Shown: positions 37,101 through 49,100 of the stretch, in pieces
Numbering within the stretch: the first letter of the stretch is position 1
Layout: every line of letters begins with the position of its first letter
NCBI GenBank assembly: GCA_949987565.1
Contig: OX465118.1
Coordinates: 4,430,538 to 4,494,537, forward strand
DNA length: 64,000 nt
From: Luidia sarsii
Lineage: Eukaryota; Echinodermata; Asteroidea; Paxillosida; Luidiidae
Direction: 5' to 3'
Made by a program: the position numbers and the translations under genes
Notes under the pieces: model-generated
Seen by the model: only the letters and a program-made list of their open reading frames with translations
What the model was told of the DNA's origin: nothing
The model's database searches: none

Positions 37101-40100
37101 GGGGGGGGGTTTCTGTAAGGCATATTGTTGTGCGTGTAAAATTTGCAATTACTGTCTGGTAATTTGATACAGGGTTAGGATTTGTTTCACTTTTGCGGTA
37201 GAATATTAAGGGATTGAAAACCTACATTTGATACTAATGCCTCAAAGTGGGAGTTTGAAATTAGTGCATGGTTCTTTCAAATTTGTTTACTCCCAACACT
37301 TATCCTTAAAAAATGTAACAACAACAGTGCAGTATTTGGTTTCTAAAATAGGGAGGAGTTCAGTAGCATAATTTGGGTACTTGGGATCTGTCCTGCCTGA
37401 TGGCATTCAAACATTTAATATTGTAACTAAAAGCACATCATAATAGTGTGAACATGTATGGGGCACTTGAACATTCCACTCCAGTCAATTATGCTATGCT
37501 GTAGAACTGCAGTTAATGTAACTACCCATGGTATAGTAATTTATTTATAAATTCCACTTTTATTGAATAACGTATATACATGTACAACCTATTTCTGTTG
37601 TCCTTCATGTCTTCATGCATTCATAAATGGCATCTGTGGATGTACATTCAGCATGCTGGCATTACTGCTTAAACTCTTTGCATCAAATAAAAATATGGTC
37701 TTTCTAAGATCTAATCTTTTTCCACACTTAACTGTCCAACATTACTCCACCAAAAAACAATAACATGTACATGTATATATTGAAAATATATAATCGCTAA
37801 CACTGCAGAACTTAAAATGGTCAGTAACAGTTTAGAAAGAAGTTTAGAACCAGTTCTATTTTGAGGCAAGTGCTTACATCTGTTTCTCTTGAGATAACAC
37901 GACCACATCGCAGCGACTGCTGATCAAATGCCTCAGTTGACACGGTACTCTCATCTGGCCTGAAAGGATCACAAGAAGAAAATACTGACTATCATATTTT
38001 AAAATACCACATATTGTGTATTCTAAGTGCGATAATTGTACTTTCATATTTGACTGCTGTGTGGATCAACACAACAATCACAATTTGATCCAGCAAGGGG
38101 AATGTGATCTGGCAATGGGATTTGATACGGCAAGGGAATTTGATCCGGGAAGGAGGATTTGATCCAGCATGGCAGATTTGATCTGGCAAGGGGGATTTGA
38201 TCTGGCAAGGGGGATTTGATCTGGCAAGGAGGATTGGATTCAGCATGGGAGATTTGATCCAGCAAGGGGGATTTGATCTGGCAAGGGGGATTTGATCTGG
38301 CAAGAGGGATTTGATCGAGCAGGGGGATTTGATCCAGCAGGGGGATTTGATCCAGCATGGGAGATTTGATCCGGCAAGGGGATTTAATCCAGCAAGGGGA
38401 TTTGATCTGACGAGGGGATTTGATCTGGCAAGGGGGATTTGATCTGGCAAGGGGGATTTGATCCGGCAAGGGGATTTGATCCGGCAAGGGGATTTGATCC
38501 AGCAAGGGGGATTTGATCCAGCAAGGGGATTTGATCCGGCAAGGGGATTTAATCTGGCAAGGGAGATTTGAACCAGCATGGGAGATTTGATCCAGCAAGG
38601 GAATTTAATCCAGCAAGGGAATTTGATCCGGCAAGGGAGATTTGATCCAGCGAGGGGATTTGATCCAGCAAGGGGGATTTGATCCAGCAGGGGGATTTGA
38701 TCCAGCAAGGGGATTTGATCCAGCAAGGGGATTTGATCCGGCAAGGGGATTTGATCTGGCAAGGGGATTTGATCTGGCAAGGGGGATTTGATCCAGCATG
38801 GGAGATTTGATCCGGCAAGGGGATTCAATCCAGCAAGGGGATTTGATCCGGCAAGGGGATTTGATCTGGCCAGGGGGATTTGATCCAGCAGGGGGATTTG
38901 ATCCGGCAAGGGAATTTGATCCGGGAAGGGGGATTTGATTCAGCAAGGGGGATTTGATCCAGCAAGGGGGATTCGATCTGGCAAGGGGGATTTGATCCAG
39001 CAAGGGGATTTGATCCGGCAAGGGGATTTAATCCAGCAAGGGGATTTGATCCGGCAAGGGGATTTGATCTGGCAAGGGGGATTTGATCCACCAAGGGGGA
39101 TGTGATCCGGCAAGGGGATTTGATCTGGCAAGGGGGATTTGATCTGGCAAGGGGGATTTGATCCAGCGAGGGGATTTGATCCAGCAAGGGGGATTTGATC
39201 CAGCAGGGGGATTTGATCCAGCAAGGGGATTTGATCCGGCAAGGCGATTTGATCCAGCAAGGGGATTTGATCCGGCAAGGGGATTTAATCCAGCAAGGGG
39301 ATTTGATCCGGCAAGGGGATTTGATCTGGCAAGGGGGATTTGATCCAGCAGGGGGATTTGATCCGGTAAAGGAATTTGATCCAGCAGGGGGATTTGATCC
39401 GGCAAAGGAATTTGATCCGGGAAGGGGGATTTGATCCAGCATGAGAGATTTGATCCAGCAAGGGGGATTTGATCCAGCAAGCGGGATTTGATCTGGCAAG
39501 GGGGATTTGATCCAGCATGGGGGATTTGATCCAGCAAGGGGGATTTGATCCAGCAAGGGGGATTTGATCTGGCAAGGGGGATTTGATCCAGCATGGGGAT
39601 TTGATCCGGCAAGGGGATTTAATCCAGCAAGGGGATTTGATCCGGCAAGGGGATTTGATTCGGCAAGGGGATTTGATCCAGCAAGGGGGATTTGATCCAG
39701 CAAGGGGATTTGATCTGGCATGGGGGATTTGATCCAGCATGGGAGATTTGATTTGGCATGGGGGATTTGATCTGGCATGGGGGAATTGATCCGGCAAGGG
39801 GGATTTGATCCAGCAAGGGGGATTTGATCCAGCAGGGGGATTTGATCCAGCAAGGTGATTTGATCCGGCAAGGTGATTTGATCCGGCAAGGTGATTTGAT
39901 CCAGCAAGGGGATTTGATCTGGCAAGGGGGATTTGATCCAGCATGGGAGATTTGATCCGGCAAGGGGATTTAATCCAGCAAGGGGATTTGATCCGGCAAG
40001 GGGATTTGATCTGGCAAGGGGATTTGATCTGGCATGGGGAATTTGATCCAGCAAGAGGGATTTGATTCGGCAAGGGGGAATTGATCCGGCAAGATGGAAT

Positions 40101-43100
40101 TTGATCCAGCAAGGGGGATTTGATCCAGCATGGGGGATTGAAGGCTGCTTAACTGCAAGTGTAAACGCAGTTTACTGAATCCCCCTTTCTGAATCCCCTT
40201 TCTGAATCTTCTTTCTGAATCCTACTCTCTGAATCCCCCTTTCAGAATCCCCTGTTTTGAATCCCCTTTCTGATTGCCACTTTCTGAATCCAACTTTCTG
40301 AATCCCACTTTCTGAATCCGACTTTCTGAATCATCTTTTGGGAAAGACTGAACCCTGCAATTGTGAGATTCAATCCCTCAATAGTCAAGTCTAAACACAA
40401 TTCAGGGATCGGGCCCAGCAATTTAACACAGCAACATCCGGTGAACTGATACAGTGAATTGTGGATCTGGGAAGCCAGAAAGTCCACGGAAATAAGGGAA
40501 AGACGTGTTTCTTGTGTGCTACTGCACATGTTCAATGACATTTTTCCCCGATAAATGGGGGATTGGAGGGGATTGGGATCGCGTGTAAATGCGGCACATG
40601 GATATTTGGTTTGGAATAAATAGATAATCCTCAATAAACAGCATGTTTACTATTGACTCTTGCAACTGCATGCAGACTGTGCAGATGTGCACATAATGTA
40701 AGAATTGAAGAGTGCAGCGACCACCATGTAAATTTTACATGTATTTCTATAAGGTATTTCTGAGACTGAGAAAACATTTTCTTACCCATGGTTAAGACCC
40801 TGCTCCATCGCTAACATAATTTGCCACTGCTGCTGATAAACTGGAAGCAACCAATCTTTAAAGGGAAAGATATGTGAGACCACGATCAGGTATAGGCCAA
40901 GTATATAATGCAATGTGATCAGGTATGGGCCAAGTACCGGTATATAATGCAATGTGATCAGATATGGGCCAAGTACCTGTATATAATGCAATGTGATCAG
41001 GTATGGGCCAAGTACCGGTATATAATGCAATATGATCAGGTATGGGCCAAGTACCGGTATATAATGCAATATGATCAGGTATGGGCCAAGTACCGGTATA
41101 TAATGCAATAAACCATGCACTAATTTCAAACTCCCACAATGAGGCATTAGTATCAAATGAAAAATCAGTGTCACAGTTTTCCCAAGCAAAGTACTGCATG
41201 GAAAGATAGGCAGCTGTACCCCGGACGATAATAATTTCAAAGGCCAAAACAAAAGAAACCATGAGAATTTTCTGGCTAAATTATAGAGTTTTTTAATTCA
41301 CTAACTTCTGACAAACTCCTTAATAATGCAATTTGATCAGGTACATGTGTGGGCCAAGTATAAACTGCAATGTGATCATGTATGGGTCAAGTATATAATG
41401 CAATGTGATCATGTATGGGCCAAGTATATAATGCAATGTGATCAGGTACATGTGTGGGCCAAGTATATAATGCAATGTGATCATGTACATGTGTGGGCCA
41501 AGTATATAATGCAATGTGATCAGGTACATGTATGGGCCAAGTATATAATGCAATGTGATCAGGTACATGTATGGGCCAAGTATATAATGCAATGTGATCA
41601 GGTACATGTATGGGACAAGTATATAATGCAATGTGATCAGGTACATGTATGGGCCAGGTATATAATGCAATGTGATCAGGTACATGTGTGGGCCAAGTAT
41701 ATAATGCAATGTGATCAGGTACATGTATGGGCCAAGTATATAATGCAATGTGATCAGGTACATGTATGGGCCAAGTATATAATGCAATGTGATCAGGTAC
41801 ATGTATGGGACAAGTATATAATGCAATGTGATCAGGTACATGTGTGGGCCAAGTATATAATGCAATGTGATAAGGTACATGTGTGGGCCAAGTATATAAT
41901 GCAATGTGATCAGGTACATGTATGGGCCAAGTATATAATGCAATGTGATCAGGTACATGTGTGGGCCAAGTATATAATGCAATGTGATCATGTACATGTG
42001 TGGGCCAAGTATATAATGCAATGTGATCAGGTACATGTGTGGGACAAGTATATAATGCAATGTGATCATGTATGGGCCAAGTATATAATGCAATGTGATC
42101 AGGTACATGTGTGGGCCAAGTATATAATGCGATGTGATCATGTATGGGCCAAGTATATAATGCAATGTGATCATGTATGGGACAAGTATATAATGCAATG
42201 TGATCAGGTACATGTATGGGCCAGGTATATAATGCAATGTGATCAGGTACAGTATGGGCCAAGTATATAATGCAATGTGATCAGGTACATGTATGGGCCA
42301 AGTATATAATGCAATGTGATCATGTACATGTATGGGCCAAGTATATAATGCAATGTGATCAGGTACATGTATGGGCCAGGTATATAATGCAATGTGATCA
42401 GGTACATTTATGGGCCAAGTATATAATGCAATGTGATCAGGTACATGTATGGGCCAAGTATATAATGCAATGTGATCAGGTACATGTGTGGGCCAAGTAT
42501 ATAATGCAATGTGATCAGGTACATGTATGAGCCAAATATATAATGCAATGTGATCAGGTACATGTGTGGGCCAAGTATATAATGCAATGTGATCAGGTAC
42601 ATGTGTGGGCCAAGTATATAATGCAATGTGATCAGGTACATGTGTGGGCCAGGTATATAATGCAATGTGATCATGTATGGGACAAGTATATAATGCAATG
42701 TGATCAGGTTCATGTATTGGCCAAGTATATAATGCAATGTGATCAGGTACATGTATGGGCCAAGTACATGGTGTATATAATGCAATGTGATCATGTATGG
42801 GACAAGTATATAATGCAATGTGATCAGGTTCATGTATTGGCCAAGTATATAATGCAATGTGACCAGGTACATGTACATGTGTGGGCCAAGTATATAATGC
42901 GATGTGATCATGTATGGGCCAAGTATATAATGCGATGTGATCATGTATGGGCCAAGTATATAATGCAATGTGATCAGGTATGGGCCAAGTATATAATGCA
43001 ATGTGATCAGGTACATGTATGGGCCAAGTATATAATGCAATGTGATCAGGTACATGTATGGGCCAAGTATATAATGCAATGTGATCAGGTATGGGACAAG

Positions 43101-46100
43101 TATATAATGCAATGTGATCAGGTACATGTATGGGCCAAGTATATAATGCAATGTGATCAGGTACATGTATGGGCCAAGTATATAATGCAATGTGATCAGG
43201 TACATGTATGGGCCAAGTATATAATGCAATGTGATCATGTATGGGACATGTATATAATGCAATGTGATCAGGTACATGTACGGGACAAGTATATAATGCA
43301 ATGTGATCAGGTACATGTATGGGCCAAGTATATAATGCAATGTGATCATGTATGGGCCAAGTATATAATGCAATGTAATCATGTACATGTATGGGCCAAG
43401 TATATAATGCAATGTGATCATGTATGGGCCAAGTATATAATGCAATGTAATCATGTACATGTATGGGCCAAGTATATAATGCAATGTGATCATGTATGGG
43501 CCAAGTATATAATGCAATGTGATCAGGTACATGTGTGGGCCAAGTATATAATGCGATGTGATCAGGTACATGTGTGGGCCAAGTATATAATGCAATGTGA
43601 TCAGGTACATGTATGGGCCAAGTATATAATGCAATGTGATCAGGTACATGTGTGGGCCAAGTATATAATGCAATGTGATCAGGTACATGTGTGGGCCAAG
43701 TATATAATGCAATGTGATCAGGTACATGTGTGGGCCAAGTATATAATGCAATGTGATCAGGTACATGTATGGGCCAAGTATATAATGCAATGTGATCAGG
43801 TTCATGTGTGGGCCAAGTATATAATGTAATGTGATAAGGTACATGTATGGGCCAAGTATATAATGCAATGTGATCATGTATGGGCCAAGTATATAATGCA
43901 ATGTGATCATGTATGGGCCAAGTATATAATGCAATGTGATCATGTATGGGCCAAGTATATAATGCAATGTAATCATGTACATGTATGGGCCAAGTATATA
44001 ATGCAATGTGATCAGGTTCATGTGTGGGCCAAGTATATAATGTAATGTGATAAGGTACATGTATGGGCCAAGTATATAATGCAATGTGATCAGGTACATG
44101 TATTGGCCAAGTATATAATGCAATATGATCAGGTACATGTATGGGCCAAGTATATAATGCAATGTGATCAGGTACATGTATGGGCCAAGTATATAATGCA
44201 ATGTGATCAGGTACATGTATGGGCCAAGTATATAATGCAATGTGATCAGGTACATGTGTGGGCCAAGTATATAATGCAATGTGATCAGGTACATGTGTGG
44301 GCCAAGTATATAATGCAATGTGATAAGGTACATGTGTGGGCCAAGTATATAATGCAATGTGATCAGGTACATGTGTGGGCCAAGTATATAATGCAATGTG
44401 ATCAGGTACATGTATGGGCCAAGTATATAATGCAATGTGATCAGGTACATGTGTGGGCCAAGTATATAATGCAATGTGATCAGGTACATGTGTGGGCCAA
44501 GTATATAATGCAATGTGATAAGGTACATGTGTGGGCCAAGTATATAATGCAATGTGATCAGGTACATGTGTGGGCCAAGTATATAATGCAATGTGATCAG
44601 GTACATGTGTGGGCCAAGTATATAATGCAATGTGATCAGGTACATGTGTGGGCCAGGTATATAATGCAATGTGATCATGTACATGTGTGGGCCAAGTATA
44701 TAATGCAATGTGATCAGGTACATGTATGGGCCAAGTATATAATGCAATGTGATCAGGTATATGTGTGGGCCAAGTATATAATGCAATGTGATCAGGTACA
44801 TGTGTGGGCCAAGTATATAATGCAATGTGATCAGGTACATGTGTGGGCCAAGTATATAATGCAATGTGATCATGTACATGTGTGGGCCAAGTATATAATG
44901 CAATGTGATCAGGTACTTGTATGGGCCAAGTATATAATGCAATGTGATCAGGTACATGTGTGGGCCAAGTATATAATGCAATGTGATCAGGTTCATGTGT
45001 GGGCCAAGTATATAATGCAATGTGATCATGTATGGGACAAGTATATAATGCAATGTGATCATGTATGGGCCAAGTATATAATGCAATGTGATCATGTGTG
45101 GGCCAAGTATATAATGCAATGTGATAAGGTACATGTGTGGGCCAAGTATATAATGCAATGTGATCAGGTACATGTGTGGGACAAGTATATAATGCAATGT
45201 GATCATGTATGGGCCAAGTATATAATGCAATGTGATCAGGTACATGTGTGGGCCAAGTATATAATGCAATGTGAACAGGTACATGTATGGGCCAAGTATA
45301 TAATGCAATGTGATCAGGTACATGTATGGGCCAAGTATATAATGCAATGTGATCATGTATGGGCCAAGTATATAATGCAATGTGATCAGGTACATGTGTG
45401 GGCCAAGTATATAATGCAATGTGAACAGGTACATGTATGGGCCAAGTATATAATGCAATGTGATCAGGTACATGTGTGGGCCAAGTATATAATGCAATGT
45501 GATCATGTATGGGACAAGTATATAATGCAATGTGATACAGCATAAAGCAATGACAAAATAATTATGTAGAATACACAGATTCTATACATGATTTATGTAC
45601 ATAAACCATGTATATATAAAGTAGGTACAGTAAAGGGTGGGTACATGATGTGTGTAGGAAATGTTAATTGAAAAGCAAATTTACCTCATAGGAGAAAGGA
45701 TGTAGTGGGCCATTCTTAGCCAAGTGAATGACCAAAATAATGAAAAATTAGGGACTGACACTGTGATATTTCAGAGAGCATGGCAGGTATATCAATGTGT
45801 ACTCTATATATACAACTTGTACATGTAGTACCGGCATGTACATGTATATATTCAGTTGTATCAGGTGAAAATTGTATTAATTAATCTGATATTGCTTTTC
45901 AGAGTCAAAGGTCAAATGTGATTTGTCATGTGTGTGACGTCACACAGAGGCATGTTTTTTTAAATTAATTCTAAGAGCTAGAATTTCCATTTATTGAACA
46001 AGTATACATCTATGAGAAAGTAAACAAGAATGAATAGGCATCATATCTCACAAGTAGTTTTGTATGTAATTTAAAAATTGTTGACATCTGGTCATGTGTG

Positions 46101-49100
46101 ACATTGTTGTTCACTTTTCAAAGAATGGCCCTATTCTATTTACCTGTCGGTATGATGTGATCTTTTTCTACATGTTTACTTGCTGCAAGATCATTTATGA
46201 TATGTTGTAGACGTACTGCTCTGAATAAAGAGACATAGTTCTTGCCTCTGTCAGTCTGGAGGAAAGCACCTGGTTCTGACATGGACAAACAAACTCAAAT
46301 CATTACAACATTTCTCATAAACAAATGTCAAAGGACTTCTCATTGATATATTATGAAACCAGTTTTATATACATGTAGCATACTACAAAATAAATGAAGG
46401 GAGGTATGTGGTACACACTGTTAGTTGTATGTACTGCTACTGTGATTTGCTTCCACGCAAATTCTGTCAACATTTCAGTAATGATTTGACAACAAGTAAG
46501 AATTCATTCCATACAGGGTCATAATTGGATTCATCTTTTTCATTTACAGATTTTGATAAGCTATGGTATAGTGATGATGGAGATAAAAATGTTCATTTTT
46601 ATTCAGAGGTATTAAAAACCTTCACAAACATGTAGACAAAAGAAAGACAGAGGAACTGAAAACTAAACAAATTTCAGATTTGTTTGTGTGGAGGGATCTT
46701 CGCTGATTCCATACACATTGTCTCTGATATTGGCTCTGAGAAAAGCATTGGATGACAGATGGTGGCCTGTTATTGCATAGAACATACATTCTTTCAAAGT
46801 AAAACTCTTTACTGTAAGAGATAATGAACATGTATGTACAGTGTACTGTAAACCCCTTACATTATTAACTCTTCAAATACTGTAGGTATATACATAATTA
46901 TTTTTAAATAATGTACTGTACTTACTATAGGCCCTAAAGAATGTATCTGCATCTTTACTTAAGTTCTTAAAATTTCCGTTCCATGAAGGCACTATCTTCA
47001 AAAAGACAAACTGTAGCACAAATAAAAAAAGAATTCTTCGATATTAAATGAATCATGGGTTTAATCCTGAAGAAAATGCAAGATTGATACATAGACACTG
47101 ACATTCAATGTATATGTATTGTATGTCATTGGATCAATTCAAGCTTCTACATTGTTTGTTTCCATTTGCAAGTTTTAATAAAATTCCTGAAGATTTTATA
47201 CAATTGAAATTGATGGCTACAAACTTAATTTGTAGACTAAAAAATGAATTACAAAAGTAATATGAAATCAACTGATGTTACATCACCACTTCAGATTTTA
47301 CATTCCAGAAATAAATAGCAGCATGTTTGGAGAAAATAAATATTTCCATGCACGTGTGCCTATAAAATGGAGGTTTATGAGGATGTGTACAGGATGTTGC
47401 ATATAATAAAAAGGAAATCTGGGTGGCAATTTATTCTGCACCGGTAGAGTTTCTCTTTAACCTTCTAGACATAACAGTCCCTTTGTTTCAAAATAGATCA
47501 GTTCATTTATGCATTCACACAATGGAGAAAACGTTCTCAATTTGCTCAGATACATACCTTTTTCAACATAGAATAAACATCCATCTCTACTTGTAGCACA
47601 AAGAGACACGGTGAGCTGATGACTTTCTCAAATAACTCCAAACTGTCAAATGATCACCAATCATAATAAAGGGAATTAATATCATTAAAATAAAATAGTA
47701 ATACTGGGGTATGCAAAAATGTTGCAAACTGCTTACTGACTAAAATGACCAAAATGTGAATATCAAAAATTGGGAGGGCCTGACATTTCCATCCAAGCAG
47801 GACCTTTTTCAAAGGCAGACAAATTCTGCCTTGAGAAAGGTCCTGCTTGGATCAAAACATCAGGCCCTCCCAACATTCTCATGACCTACATTTCTACATT
47901 TCTACAATTAGTATCCCATGTGAGTCTGATTTCACTAAAATATCTAAAACAGTTTGAAAAATTGGCAAAGAAAACTTTGACTGGACCAGAACTTGAACCA
48001 GAGACTCTGGACTAACGTACCAGTGCTCCATCTGAGCTATCCAGCCCTTAGATGGTGGCCTCCCAAATAGTCAACTAACGGTAGTTTTTGCCACGGTGGG
48101 GGCACCAGTCAGAACGGCCGTATATCTCCAGGGATTGCAGCCCTGCTTTCATTCAAAGTCGCCCAACACAAGGCCTCAAAAGGCCACTCGAGGTGAGAAA
48201 GGAGTAAGGAGAGGAACCAGGAGCATACTAGATCAGGAGGAAGAAAGATGAACGTTTCTGTTACGTTTGAATTTATCTCAAAAATTAGGTGGCCTGACGT
48301 TTCGATCCTAGCAGGACCTTTCTCAAAGGCACAGTGACAAGGACAAAACAGATACATGTACCGGTACATGTATCTGTTTTGCCTTTGAGAAAGGTCTAGC
48401 TAGGATCGAAACATCAGGCCCACTAAATTTTGAGTTTTGCATTTTGGTAATATTTAGTCAGTAAGCAGTTTGCAACATTTTGGTATATCACGTTTGAATT
48501 TAGACAGGTTATATGAAAGGGGGAAACAGGTTGTAGATAGAGTATTCCATAGTGCAGCAGTGCGCAGGAAAAAGCTAGGGGAGTACCGCTAAGTATTGGC
48601 TTCAGGTGCCATAACTGCATATGGGTGCATGCGTGAAGAGAAGCGCGTGGTACGAGCATTGGGATGATCTTGGGGAACCAAGGCAGAAATGCCATAGGAG
48701 CATCGTCCATGATAATACCTGTAGAATAGGGCCAGTGAGGCCACAGAGCGACTGTGAGATAGAGGTTCTAAGGAAGAGGCTGAATCAGGACCCACCAAAT
48801 TAGACACACGCCGCTGGATTCTGTCTAACAGGGCATGATGACAGGAAGGAACCCCAGCCCAGACATGGCAACAGTGTATACATGCAATGCCTCATCTCCA
48901 ATAATTTACAAATGTACTGTACATGCATCGGGGCTTAACGACCCGTTGCCAATGCTACCATACATATATCAATAGACAAACTAAGTGCCATCAACCAGTA
49001 ATACATTTGTCATTACTGGGCTTGAAAAGGCTTTTAGTTCCAGTTAAGTTTGGTTAAAGAGCATATATGAAACGCGTAAATAAATTTCCAATCCATGTAA

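Noticed and set aside
38083..40140. CRISPR-like array
   Set aside because: There are no unique spacers: units are contiguous 18/19-bp tandem copies in a eukaryotic intron.
37992..40158. Overlapping minus-strand frames of 305, 409, 275 and 194 codons (LPDQIP / CWIKSP repeats)
   Set aside because: By-product of the 18/19-bp satellite; three alternative repeating peptides interchange as unit length shifts by one base.
41109..41262. Minus-strand open segment that resembles an exon
   Set aside because: It does not fit the GMCL1 phase between exons 46144-46275 and 40786-40855, which join directly, and part of it recurs as an interspersed repeat at 37230-37277.
41320..45545. Open frames of 1407, 1040, 488, 428 and 314 codons
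   Set aside because: They are pure translations of the 39/33-bp satellite on both strands, have no non-repeat sequence, and lie within a GMCL1 intron between two well-supported exons.
48423..48807. Possible host exon pair on the minus strand
   Set aside because: The reading matches the C-terminal end of a LINE reverse transcriptase and is interrupted by a mini-Penelope insertion.
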